Counted from the stretch's first letter, positions 24,901-33,235 are shown. The stretch: 64,000 nucleotides of DNA from Chitinophagales bacterium (GCA_020636505.1 JACJXR010000009.1:1-64000), one strand, 5' to 3'. Made by a program: numbers and translations. The notes: generated by a model not told the origin, from the sequence alone.

Positions 24901-25752
24901 CAGATACTGATACCCACACCAACAGGTGTACAGATACCTTTAGGCGACCTTGTGGAAATTGAATACGTAAGAGGCCCGCAAGTCATCAAGAGTGAGGAGA
25001 CATTTCTTACAGGCTATGTATTGTTCGACAAAAAAGACGGTCAGGCAGAAGTGAATGTTGTAGAAGATGCACAGCGAGTGATACAGCAAAAGATAGATGA
25101 AGGTGCGTTAATAGTACCAGCAGGTGTCAATTACAAGTTCTCAGGTAGTTATGAGAATCAGGTTCGTGCTGAAAAAAGGCTGTCTGTTATTGTTCCATTG
25201 GTGCTGCTTATCATATTCCTGATACTGTATTTCCAGTTCCGCTCTGTGAGTACATCGCTAATGATATTTACGGGTATAGCTATGGCGTTTAGCGGAGCAT
25301 TCCTGATGCTATGGTTATATGGTCAAAACTGGTTTGTTGACTTCTCTATTTTCGGTACTAATATGCGTGACCTTTTCCAGATGCACACGGTTAACTTAAG
25401 TGTTGCAGTATGGGTAGGTTTTATAGCACTTTTCGGCATTGCTACAGATGACGGTGTGCTCATGGGTACTTATCTCGACCAAAGTTTCAAGAATAATAGA
25501 ACTAATACAGTAGCGGAAATAAGAGCAGCTGTTACAAAAGCAGGATTAAGGAGGATAAAACCTGCGATCATGACCACTGCAACAACCATCATTGCATTGT
25601 TGCCGGTACTTACATCCACAGGGCGTGGCGCAGATATTATGGTACCGATGGCTATACCTGCTTTTGGTGGCATGATCATCGCATGTGTTAGTTATTTCAT
25701 TGTCCCTGTTTTGTATAGCTACAGGGAAGAACGAAAACTTAAAACAAAGTAA
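21958..25752 (+). CDS. cusA: CusA/CzcA family heavy-metal efflux RND transporter
   Basis: 1,264 residues; inner-membrane proton-driven pump that exports Cu(I)/Ag(I) (or a divalent metal) through an adaptor and an outer-membrane channel. The N-terminal helix and pore domain (DAIPDIGENQQIV, FTKWPGRSPQDIEDQITYP) and the TM4 proton-relay helix GIAIAIGTMVDLGIVLSEN are plain. It is about 200 residues longer than E. coli CusA: extra hydrophobic helices lie around residues 525-620, and a hydrophilic insert (near KPEYMINAKGHRVRYQ) in the second periplasmic loop. Cu/Ag rather than Zn/Co specificity is inferred from the neighbours (HMA proteins, CPH ATPase, DUF3347). Only 2 bp separate it from the next gene. 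Confidence 0.94.
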   Translation: MLNRVIHYFLHNKLVTVLVLVLFVAWGVVTAPFGWKVGALPSDPVPVDAIPDIGENQQIVFTKWPGRSPQDIEDQITYPLTTSLLGIPGVKSIRSSSMFGFSSIYIIFDEDIEFYWSRSRILEKLNSLPSGLLPDAVQPSLGPDATALGQVYWYTLEGRDKDGNPTGGWDLHELRTVQDFYVKYALNGAEGVSEVASIGGYVQEYQVDVNPDALKAYNIPLHKVMLAVKNSNKDVGAKTIEINRAEYLVRGLGYIKSIEDLELAVVDVHDNVPIRIKDIGVVTTGPATRRGLLDKEGAEVVGGVVVTRYGANPLEVINNVKDKIQEIAPGLPKKTIADGRESQLTIVPFYDRTQLIYETLGTLEEALSLELLITILVVVIMVLNLRASIIISSLLPLAVLMVFIAMRYFGVDANIVALSGIAIAIGTMVDLGIVLSENVIKHIKESSQGQKLIDTVYNASAEVSGAIVTAVTTTIVSFIPVFTMQGAEGKLFRPLAFTKTFALLASLVVALLILPTIAHWLFGVKLDKGKRSKAFNIILIVAGLLSFIFVNAWAGLTLIAFGIGWFVTEYSKKDNFLTRNLPIIITVVSVTWILARYWMPLGAGRSLFVNYIFVAGIVVLILLFFYLLERYYERILSWCLANKRKFLMIPAVLMFFALNIWVGFNAMFGFVAKGFDAVNVNIRATKVWSGLSHTFPGIGKEFMPSLDEGSFLLMPTSMPHAGIEQNKQVVQQLDMLVANIPEVDQVVGKMGRAESALDPAPISMYENIINYKPEYMINAKGHRVRYQTDDEDRFVLVNGDTLSNEDAIKQGVKQSMLIEDENGQYFRNWRSHIHSPDDIWNEITQVSHIPGMTSAPKLQPIETRLVMLQTGMRAPMGIKVYGPDLETIEDFGLKLEEILKQVPSVKKEAVFADRIVGKPYMHLDIDRNAIARYGLSVEEVQRSIETAIGGMQITSTVEGRERYPVRVRYPRELRDDPESLSQILIPTPTGVQIPLGDLVEIEYVRGPQVIKSEETFLTGYVLFDKKDGQAEVNVVEDAQRVIQQKIDEGALIVPAGVNYKFSGSYENQVRAEKRLSVIVPLVLLIIFLILYFQFRSVSTSLMIFTGIAMAFSGAFLMLWLYGQNWFVDFSIFGTNMRDLFQMHTVNLSVAVWVGFIALFGIATDDGVLMGTYLDQSFKNNRTNTVAEIRAAVTKAGLRRIKPAIMTTATTIIALLPVLTSTGRGADIMVPMAIPAFGGMIIACVSYFIVPVLYSYREERKLKTK

Positions 25753-25754
25753 TA

Positions 25755-26993
25755 ATGAAGTGGTACATATATAGCGTAATAGTATTGCTTTTAATAGGAG
25801 TACAGCTTGACGTTAAAGCACAAATGTCGGAACAGTATTTACTAGAAGCTGCAGCAAATAATCCTATGCTGAAAGCAAAGTATGCTGAGTTTGAAGCTGC
25901 TATGCAAAGAGCCGCACGTTCCAATGCATTACCTGACCCTACGTTGTCTTTTGGATATTTTATTATGCCTGTTGAAACTAGGGTTGGACCTCAAAGAGCA
26001 AGATTCAGCCTTTCGCAGATGTTTCCGTGGTTTGGAACATTAGCTGCTAAAAAAGATATGATGACCTTACAGGCAGAGGCTAAATATCAAGAATTTTTAG
26101 ATGCTCGTAATGAAGTATACTACGAAGTGAAAAAGGCATGGTACCCTTTATATGAAAACAAGCAGACGTTACAACTGCAAGAAGAGAACATAGAAATATT
26201 AAGAACTTATAAAAGGTTAGCGACAACCGCTTTTAAGAATGGTAAAGGAAGCCTGTCTGATGCACTACGTACAGACATTATGATAGACATGGCTGCAACA
26301 GAGATACAATTATTGCAACAGGAGCAAACTCCTTTACTGGTACGTTTCAATTCAATACTTAATCGCCCTGAAACAGCAGTTGTCAATATCCTAGACTCTT
26401 TGCCTGACCCAAGTATTGACATGAGCTACCGTAAGGACAGCTTATTACAAAGAAACCCCGTCTTGAATGCATTAGACCTTAGACTACAATCAGTTCAAGT
26501 AGAGGAGAAGTTGGCAAAGAAACAAGGTTTGCCAAAGTTTGGAGTGGGTTTGGACTACGTAATTGTTGGTCAACGAAATGATGTAACAATTCCTGATAAC
26601 GGTAATGATGTTCTGATGCCTATGGTAAGTATGAGCCTGCCCATATTCAGAGGGAAATACAGGTCTGCTGTAAAGGAGGCACAATATATGCAAGATGCTA
26701 TATCAGCTAAAAAAGAAGCATTCACAAACGAACTGAACAGTAAATATGCAACTGCAGAATATCAATTGAGTGAATCATACGAGCTAATAAAGCTCTATGA
26801 TCAACAGATAGTAACTACGAAACAAGTAACAGACCTGCTGCTGACAGACTACAGTAATTCAGGAAAAGACTATGAAGAAGTGTTGCGTATGCAACAGCAA
26901 TTGTTGAAATACAAGATCGCTAAAGTAAATGCTCTAAAAGATTATTACACAGTATTGGCACAACTCGATTATATAACATCGAAATCCGAGTAA
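25755..26993 (+). CDS. cusC: TolC/CusC-type outer-membrane efflux protein
   Basis: 412 residues with a signal peptide (WYIYSVIVLLLIGVQLDVKAQ) and the two-repeat layout of outer-membrane efflux channels: long heptad-like helices (QTLQLQEENIEILRTYKRLA) and beta-strand pieces such as MVSMSLPIFRGKYRS. It forms the trimeric tunnel of the tripartite pump. The start is 2 bp after cusA and cusB begins 1 bp after its stop, so the three are translated as a unit. Gene order cusA-cusC-cusB is common for Bacteroidota metal pumps and differs from E. coli cusCFBA. Confidence 0.9.
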   Translation: MKWYIYSVIVLLLIGVQLDVKAQMSEQYLLEAAANNPMLKAKYAEFEAAMQRAARSNALPDPTLSFGYFIMPVETRVGPQRARFSLSQMFPWFGTLAAKKDMMTLQAEAKYQEFLDARNEVYYEVKKAWYPLYENKQTLQLQEENIEILRTYKRLATTAFKNGKGSLSDALRTDIMIDMAATEIQLLQQEQTPLLVRFNSILNRPETAVVNILDSLPDPSIDMSYRKDSLLQRNPVLNALDLRLQSVQVEEKLAKKQGLPKFGVGLDYVIVGQRNDVTIPDNGNDVLMPMVSMSLPIFRGKYRSAVKEAQYMQDAISAKKEAFTNELNSKYATAEYQLSESYELIKLYDQQIVTTKQVTDLLLTDYSNSGKDYEEVLRMQQQLLKYKIAKVNALKDYYTVLAQLDYITSKSE

Positions 26994-26994
26994 A

Positions 26995-28755
26995 ATGAAA
27001 AAGCTAAATAAAACAACATTATATATCGCATTAGGTACACTTGTTATAGGTGTACTATTAGGTGCATTATTCTTTGGCGGTAATAATAAGTCTTCACAGG
27101 ATACTACCGCACAAGAAGCAGAGCAGACTATTTGGACCTGCACCATGCACCCGCAAATCAGGAAAACAGAACCGGGGTTATGTCCTATATGTGGTATGGA
27201 ACTGGTGCCTCTAAATACAGACGGTGCAGATGTCGGGCCATCAGAAGTTCGTATGACACCAACAGCTATGCAACTTGCTAATGTGCAGACGTCTGTTGTA
27301 AAAAGGCAGAAGCCTGTAAAAGAGATAAGAATGAATGGCAAGGTAAAGCCTGATGAAAGAAAGCTATTCTCACAAGTGTCGCATATACCCGGCAGGTTGG
27401 AACAGTTGCTGGTCGATTTTACAGGAGAATATGTTTCCTCAGGGCAAACAGTAGCCTACATCTACTCACCTGAATTGGTAACAGCTCAGGATGAACTTTT
27501 AGAAGCCTACAAAATAAAAGAAACACAACCCGAGCTCTACAATGCTGCAAGAGAAAAATTAAAAAACTGGAAGCTGAGTGAAAAACAGATAGACAATATC
27601 ATTAGTACCGGAAAGCTACAAGAACGGTTTCCTGTTATAGCAGATAAGTCAGGCATAGTTAGCAACAAGAAAGTAAATACAGGTGACTATGTAACGAGAG
27701 GACAAGCACTATTTGAAATTGCCAACCTGAATACAGTATGGATAATGTTTGATGTGTATGAACAAGACCTTACATGGGTAAACAAAGGCGATGTGGTCAA
27801 GTTTACGGTACAATCACTCCCAGGTAGGGTCTTTAAAAGTAAAGTAGATTTTATTGACCCGGTGATTGACCCTGCCAGACGAGTTGCAAGTGCAAGAGTA
27901 CAAGTCTCAAATCAAAGTAATCAGCTTAAGCCTGAAATGTTTGCTACAGGAGTCATCGAAACGCCACTTAAAAAGCAGAATGAGGCATTAGTTATCCCTA
28001 AATCAGCAGTCATGTGGACAGGGGAACGTTCAATAGTATATGTACAAGAACCATCTGCAGGAAGTGGGCGCAATTTTATGCTGCGAGAAGTAGTGCTAGG
28101 CCCAATGTTAGGAGATAGTTATGTGGTAAAAGAAGGTCTTGAGGAAGGAGAAGAGATAGTTACCAATGGTACGTTTAGTGTAGATGCGGCAGCACAACTG
28201 GCTGGTAAGCCTAGCATGATGAACCCGGAAGGAGGCGCAATGTCGATGGGGCATAATCACGGGGATATGAATAATAATGCTACAGAAGATGTTGGTAGAA
28301 AGAATATAAACGATTTAGAGCAGGCAACTATTTACCAACTTGTACAACAATACGAACTTTTGAAAGATGCTCTTGTGGATGATGACTTCAATAAAAGTAA
28401 GCAACTTGCTAAAAGTTTTTATAAAGCAATGAAGCAGACGGATATGAGCAACTTCAGTGGGGCAGAACATATAATTTGGATGCAACACAGTAGTAATGCA
28501 TTGAATGCACTTGAACAGATGAAAGAAGCAAAAAATATCGGTGAGATAAGGCGTTATCTAAAGCCATTATCTGGACAGATTATCACAATAGCCAGGCACT
28601 TTGCACCATTCAAAAAATCTCTTTATGTGATGCGATGTCCAATGGCTGATAAAAACAAAGGGGCTGATTGGATAAGTTTTGAAGGAGAAGTGAAAAACCC
28701 ATACTATGGTGCAGAAATGCTTACATGCGGGTCTGTAATAGATACAATTCAATAA
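26995..28755 (+). CDS. cusB: CusB-type RND periplasmic adaptor with N-terminal metal-binding and C-terminal DUF3347 domains
   Basis: 586 residues. After one N-terminal membrane segment comes a heavy-metal-binding domain (TCTMHPQIRKTEPGLCPICG, residues ~45-65). The membrane-fusion core follows (hairpin, lipoyl-like and beta-barrel parts, VSGKV-like residues ~105-410; PVIDPARRVASARVQV is typical). A Met/His-rich linker (MSMGHNHGDMNN) leads into a C-terminal DUF3347 domain (RCPMADKNKG, NPYYGAEMLTCGSV), like that of the lipoprotein at 21327. It links the RND pump to the channel and, in the Cus family, hands metal to CusA. Three separate metal-binding parts in one chain indicate metal loading in the periplasm. 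Confidence 0.92.
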   Translation: MKKLNKTTLYIALGTLVIGVLLGALFFGGNNKSSQDTTAQEAEQTIWTCTMHPQIRKTEPGLCPICGMELVPLNTDGADVGPSEVRMTPTAMQLANVQTSVVKRQKPVKEIRMNGKVKPDERKLFSQVSHIPGRLEQLLVDFTGEYVSSGQTVAYIYSPELVTAQDELLEAYKIKETQPELYNAAREKLKNWKLSEKQIDNIISTGKLQERFPVIADKSGIVSNKKVNTGDYVTRGQALFEIANLNTVWIMFDVYEQDLTWVNKGDVVKFTVQSLPGRVFKSKVDFIDPVIDPARRVASARVQVSNQSNQLKPEMFATGVIETPLKKQNEALVIPKSAVMWTGERSIVYVQEPSAGSGRNFMLREVVLGPMLGDSYVVKEGLEEGEEIVTNGTFSVDAAAQLAGKPSMMNPEGGAMSMGHNHGDMNNNATEDVGRKNINDLEQATIYQLVQQYELLKDALVDDDFNKSKQLAKSFYKAMKQTDMSNFSGAEHIIWMQHSSNALNALEQMKEAKNIGEIRRYLKPLSGQIITIARHFAPFKKSLYVMRCPMADKNKGADWISFEGEVKNPYYGAEMLTCGSVIDTIQ

Positions 28756-28773
28756 TACTTAAAATGGTTTGTC

Positions 28774-30798
28774 ATGGAACACAATCATCATAAACATCAC
28801 GAACACCACCATAATCACAAAAATGCACATGCTGGTCATGAACATAGTGGACAAGGGCATCATGGTCATGATCATAATGCCATGATAGCTGATTTTAGAA
28901 AGCGTTTTTACATCGTATTGGTATTGACTATTCCAACTATGTTGCTTTCTCCGATGATACAGCATTGGATGGGTGTTGAATGGTCTTTTACAGGTAGTGA
29001 ATACCTTTTATTCGCTTTGTCATCCGTCATATTTGTGTATGGTGGCTGGCCATTCCTTTCAGGTCTTGTAAATGAACTCAAAAGTAAGAGCCCGGGAATG
29101 ATGACATTGATAGGTTTTGCTATCTCTGTAGCATTTATTTACAGCAGTGCCACTGTGTTTGGACTTGAAGGTTCTGATTTTTTTTGGGAACTGGCAACTC
29201 TAATACTCATTATGCTATTAGGACACTGGATAGAGATGAAATCAGTAGCAGGTGCGTCCAAGGAATTAGAAATGCTGGTCAAGCTAATGCCATCTGAAGC
29301 ACATTTAGTAAAAGGAGATACTACAGAAGAAGTGAAAACAGATAGCCTGCAGCCGGGTGATGTTATATTAATTAAGCCAGGTGAAAAAATTGCAGCAGAC
29401 GGGATAATCAAAGATGGTAGTTCTCATATTAATGAATCGATGCTGACAGGTGAATCAAAACCTGTATCGAAAGAAAAAGGAGACAAAGTAATAGCAGGTT
29501 CCATCAATGGTAACGGAGCTATAAAGGTTGAAGTCTCTCATGGAACTAAAGACTCATATTTGTCACAGGTTATAAAGCTTGTTAGTGATGCCCAAAAGAG
29601 CAAATCAAAAACACAATTAATGGCAGATACTGCCGCAAATTGGTTGACCATTATAGCTATAGTGTCTGGTATTACTACTTTTTTGGCGTGGTACTTATCA
29701 GGTCATGATCTTGCATACTCGATGGAGCGAATGGTAACAGTAATTATTATCTGTTGTCCTCATGCGCTTGGGCTTGCAGTGCCTTTAGTTGTCGCACGTT
29801 CAACAACTATTTCGGCTAAGAATGGTCTTTTGATAAAAAACAGAACCTCATTTGAGAATTCAAGAAAAGTAACAACTGTTGTCTTTGACAAAACAGGGAC
29901 ACTGACAATTGGAGAGTTTAAAGTTGTTCGTTTTAAAGCGTATACAGATTCGTATTCTGATGATGAGGTATTGGCGTTAGCCGCAGCAATAGAAGGCAGC
30001 TCAGAGCATCCTATTGCGGTAGGTATCGTTAATAAGGCAAAAGAGAAAGGATTACCTGTTCCTAAAGTGCAAGATGTTGAAGCTATTACAGGAAAGGGTA
30101 TTTCAGCTAAATATGACAATAAAGAAGTACACATAGTTAGTCCAGGCTACCTCAAAGAAAAAAATATTACAATACCTGAACAGCAAGATGATGCTACTAC
30201 ACAGGTCTATATCCTTATTGATAATGAACTTGCAGGAACTATAGCATTAGCGGATGAAATAAGAGAAGAGTCATATGAGGCGATTGATGAATTGAAGAAA
30301 GAAGGCGTAAAAAGCATGTTGTTAACAGGTGATAACGGTAAAGTCGCAAAGGCTGTAGCTGATAAATTGGGTATGGAAGATTTTATTGCAGAAGTTTTAC
30401 CACACCAGAAGTTGGAACATATAAAAGACTTGCAGGGTAAAGGAGAATTTGTAGCCATGACAGGTGATGGTATCAATGACGCTCCTGCATTAGCACAGGC
30501 AGATATAGGAATTGCGATAGGGTCAGGATCTGATATTGCTGCTGAAACAGCAGGGATAGTGTTAGTGAACAGCAATCCTAAAGACGTGACCGGGTTAATT
30601 AAGTTTGGTAAAGCTACTTACAGGAAAATGATACAAAACCTGATATGGGCAACAGGATATAATGTGATAGCTATGCCGGTAGCGGCAGGTGTGCTTTATA
30701 GTTGGGGTCTTATTCTCAGCCCAGCTGTAGGTGCTGTTTTAATGACTGTGAGTACAGTGGTAGTTGCTATTAATGCAAGTTTGTTGAAGGTGAGGTAG
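28774..30798 (+). CDS. copB: P1B-type copper/silver-exporting ATPase, CopB class (CPH motif)
   Basis: 674 residues. The N-terminus is strongly His-rich (residues 1-38, more than 15 His) in place of HMA domains. Motifs: TGES in the actuator domain, CPH at residues 328-330 (class P1B-3 rather than CPC), phosphorylated Asp372 in DKTGTLT, and GDGINDAPAL in the P domain. About eight membrane helices are seen. P1B-3 pumps export Cu(II)/Cu(I) or Ag(I) from the cytoplasm. Last gene of the DUF3347-cusACB-copB operon, 18 bp after cusB. The next ~720 bp are non-coding and I see no clear terminator right after it. Confidence 0.93.
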   Translation: MEHNHHKHHEHHHNHKNAHAGHEHSGQGHHGHDHNAMIADFRKRFYIVLVLTIPTMLLSPMIQHWMGVEWSFTGSEYLLFALSSVIFVYGGWPFLSGLVNELKSKSPGMMTLIGFAISVAFIYSSATVFGLEGSDFFWELATLILIMLLGHWIEMKSVAGASKELEMLVKLMPSEAHLVKGDTTEEVKTDSLQPGDVILIKPGEKIAADGIIKDGSSHINESMLTGESKPVSKEKGDKVIAGSINGNGAIKVEVSHGTKDSYLSQVIKLVSDAQKSKSKTQLMADTAANWLTIIAIVSGITTFLAWYLSGHDLAYSMERMVTVIIICCPHALGLAVPLVVARSTTISAKNGLLIKNRTSFENSRKVTTVVFDKTGTLTIGEFKVVRFKAYTDSYSDDEVLALAAAIEGSSEHPIAVGIVNKAKEKGLPVPKVQDVEAITGKGISAKYDNKEVHIVSPGYLKEKNITIPEQQDDATTQVYILIDNELAGTIALADEIREESYEAIDELKKEGVKSMLLTGDNGKVAKAVADKLGMEDFIAEVLPHQKLEHIKDLQGKGEFVAMTGDGINDAPALAQADIGIAIGSGSDIAAETAGIVLVNSNPKDVTGLIKFGKATYRKMIQNLIWATGYNVIAMPVAAGVLYSWGLILSPAVGAVLMTVSTVVVAINASLLKVR

Positions 30799-31522
30799 CA
30801 ATTCAATTTTACTTTGCATAGCTCTGAGAATATATTATTCAGTTCATTCCACCTGCAGCAACCTTACGTTTTCATCAATGTTGATTATAACCTTCACTGT
30901 ATATGATTAATCAACTAATCAATCCTGTTCTATGTAAGAGTACAATAACGCTATATAATCCCAATATATATAAACTGAAAGCTGCTGTTAGCGTATAACT
31001 ATAACTGTTTTACAATTAATAGTATGCTATTGCTATTTAAGCCTCGCCCTAGGGTAAGTTTATTATATCTGTTAATCTTGTAGAGAATTAATAACGCTAT
31101 ATATTATGTAAGGGTAACAAGTATTTCAAAAGGTAAAAAGAGGTGAAAATACTATGTATCTGCCACCTTTGCTTTATTACTTCGATATACTATGGCATGA
31201 CTAATTATTTTCAGTTAAGCATTCTAAAGTCATTAAGCATATTCAATTATAACCTCAGGATAAACCCCGGCTATCCCTTATATTTGCATTACTGCATCAC
31301 CAAAAGCAGTACGAGAACATAGAAACTTAGAAAGAAACGTATCAGCAAGAGAAAGAAAGAAAGAAGAAGTAGCAGAACATTCCACAGAAGAAGAAACACT
31401 AGAGAAGAATCACATAAAAAAATCAAGCCGAAGAAAATTTCCTAACACCTCAATCACAGTTCGACTGTGCATTTTTATGAATTTAAACATGGATTACCTG
31501 TGGTTGACAACACAGATAACAA
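30799..31522 (+). other. Non-coding region before the polymerase-palm gene (possible origin/leader)
   Basis: 724 bp without a supportable gene, very A+T-rich. It holds: two exact 14-bp copies of aataacgctatata (30944-30957 and 31090-31103), each next to a tatgtaagRgta sequence (30931 and 31105); a -7-like TATATTTG at 31279-31286; a purine-rich stretch of about 100 nt (31310-31410); and a hairpin CACAGT-tcg-ACTGTG (31455-31469) followed by atttttat, 53 bp before the next start codon. Repeats before a replication-type gene could be an origin. A hairpin-plus-T-run in a long leader could attenuate the downstream gene. Both readings are inference. Confidence 0.45.
31279..31286 (+). promoter_or_regulatory. 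-7 promoter element for the polymerase-palm gene
   Basis: TATATTTG matches TAnnTTTG exactly. No TTG stands at the usual distance upstream, so only half of the promoter is seen. It predicts a leader of roughly 230 nt that includes the purine-rich stretch and the hairpin at 31455-31469. Confidence 0.35.
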
Positions 31523-33025
31523 ATGAAGTTTGAGATACCTTCTAACTTGAAGGTGAAACGCATCGTTTTTGATGCTGATGAAAGGAGTAATGATATCGCC
31601 ATAGATAAGCTCCATTATGTATGCCACATTATTAATCGGTTAATGCTTCGTCTTGATGATGATATGCGTTATAACGGATCAGACTATAAGTATGGTGTGC
31701 CTCTTAATAGCAGAGCCTTAAGAAAGGCACTTGGTAGACGGTACAGAGATACAATTGACGTGCTTATAGAGCATGGTATTATTGAAACCAACGATGTGTT
31801 TGAAGTAGGTAAAACTAGTAAGCAATATAGGTTTACTGAGCAGTATAGGTATAGTAGCACCAAGTATGTAGCACCGAAAACAAACAAGTATAGAGAATTC
31901 TCTATTCCCCAAGGGGCTGTTAAAATCGATGCTTCTACTTTCTATGATGTGAGGTTAGTAAAAAGGGTGCAGAAAATGTTTGTCGGGCTGACTATAGATG
32001 TAATAGCAGCAAACTCTTGGGTTGATAAATATTATGAAGAGCAGCGTCAAGTGATTATATCTGCCAAGAACAAAAAAGCTATACAACGCAAGCTGAAAGA
32101 ACTTGTTATAAAATGTAATGGTTATAGAGAGAGTATCAGGAAGGTACACGTCAAAGAAGCCTCTTTTGTACAAGATGCGTTTGGGCATAGGTTGCACACG
32201 CCTTTAACAAGACTAAAGAAAGAACTAAGACAATTTGTCAGATATGATGGTATGCCTCTTGTTGAGATTGATATTGCAAACAGTCAATTATTCTTTATGA
32301 TACCTCTTCTTCAGTGGAAAATGTATCATCCACAAGCTGGAGGAGGGGAGAAAAATACTTTTAAACATAGAATATGGATAGGAGAAGACCAAAGAGAGAC
32401 ATATAGGAATACCATTATGTGGTGCAAAGAGGTTGAAATGCAATATAGTAAAGGCTTACAGGAGATAAGTTTTGTCTCCGATGCATGCAAAGGAATTGTA
32501 TATGAACGTGTTGCCCAATATCTGAGTGCTAGTGGATACTTTAAAAACGAGGAGGCGAAAGAAGAAAAGAGAGCGCATGTTAAGAAGTATCTACTAAAGT
32601 TGATTTTTGCTTCACCAACAAAAAACTACAGCATGTACAATGCAAGCATTGGAGCCATATGGGATGCTTTTAAGGCTTGTTATCCAGAGATAGGTAAATT
32701 GGTTATCTTGATAAAGGGAGTAGATTATAAGGCAATATCAAGGCTGTTACAACGCATAGAGAGCTACTGCATAATAGGTAGTGTTTGTAAGATAGTAAAT
32801 GATAAAAATGCTGACATCCCATTATTTACATTGCATGATTGCATTGTTACAACAGATAATTATGTTGAAACTGTGGAGAAAGAGCTATTAGGTATTATTA
32901 CAGAATTGATTGGGTTTACACCAACCGTTAAGAGGAAGGTGTGGAATGTGAAGAAAACACAGTTTACTATGTTAAAGAATTACATTGACCGTATAAGTAA
33001 TTTGATAAGAAAAAGGGCCGCATAA
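31523..33025 (+). CDS. Putative replication protein with single-subunit RNAP / DNA polymerase A-like palm motifs
   Basis: 500 residues, no signal peptide. I do not know a named family, but the three palm motifs can be read in order. Motif A is PLVEIDIANSQLFF (metal-ligand candidate Asp250; D-x-x-x-S-x-L as in T7 RNA polymerase). Motif B is RAHVKKYLLKLIFA (Arg350, Lys354, Phe362; spacing R-x3-K-x7-aromatic as in T7 RNA polymerase R627/K631/Y639). Motif C is PLFTLHDCIVTT (His438-Asp439, like HDS/HDE). Residues ~60-110 (RALRKALGRRYRDTIDVLIE, then YRFTEQY) look like a winged helix as found in replication initiators. It has its own promoter half-site, long leader and terminator. It could be a replicative or priming polymerase of the element, or a dedicated RNA polymerase. 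Fold assignment rests on motif spacing only. Confidence 0.65.
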   Translation: MKFEIPSNLKVKRIVFDADERSNDIAIDKLHYVCHIINRLMLRLDDDMRYNGSDYKYGVPLNSRALRKALGRRYRDTIDVLIEHGIIETNDVFEVGKTSKQYRFTEQYRYSSTKYVAPKTNKYREFSIPQGAVKIDASTFYDVRLVKRVQKMFVGLTIDVIAANSWVDKYYEEQRQVIISAKNKKAIQRKLKELVIKCNGYRESIRKVHVKEASFVQDAFGHRLHTPLTRLKKELRQFVRYDGMPLVEIDIANSQLFFMIPLLQWKMYHPQAGGGEKNTFKHRIWIGEDQRETYRNTIMWCKEVEMQYSKGLQEISFVSDACKGIVYERVAQYLSASGYFKNEEAKEEKRAHVKKYLLKLIFASPTKNYSMYNASIGAIWDAFKACYPEIGKLVILIKGVDYKAISRLLQRIESYCIIGSVCKIVNDKNADIPLFTLHDCIVTTDNYVETVEKELLGIITELIGFTPTVKRKVWNVKKTQFTMLKNYIDRISNLIRKRAA

Positions 33026-33036
33026 GCAGCCCTTTT
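33011..33036 (+). terminator. Terminator overlapping the end of the polymerase-palm gene
   Basis: aaaagggc (33011-33018) pairs with gcccttTT (33029-33036), and an inner GC/GC continues the stem around ataa. The stop codon at 33023-33025 lies in the loop region. The A- and T-rich flanks make it usable from both strands, including for the minus-strand HTH/51-residue transcript. Confidence 0.7.
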
Positions 33037-33079
33037 ATTACATTCGAATATGCAAATTGCTATACCATCTCACCTCGTT

Positions 33080-33235
33080 TCAGCGTTTCACAGGAGAAAT
33101 CAATGTCTCACTATGTATATCTGATAATTTATCATTTTCATGCGTTGTAGAGCTATAGCCTTGGTAAACAAAGTGTGTTGCCAATAGGTAGTAACAAGCT
33201 TTACCTTTTGCGTTATCATTCTTATTCTCAACCAT
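33080..33235 (-). CDS. 51-residue ORF overlapping the HTH gene
   Basis: Begins MVENKNDNAKGKACYY and ends SPVKR. Its ATG overlaps the stop of the HTH gene by 8 bp (ATGGTTGA), a typical coupling arrangement, and the frame is open for 51 codons. No family, signal peptide or membrane segment is recognised. The tight overlap and the lack of any other gene between here and the terminator at 33011-33036 support it as the second gene of a two-gene operon. It is too short to judge by codon use. Confidence 0.45.
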   Translation of the reverse strand: MVENKNDNAKGKACYYLLATHFVYQGYSSTTHENDKLSDIHSETLISPVKR

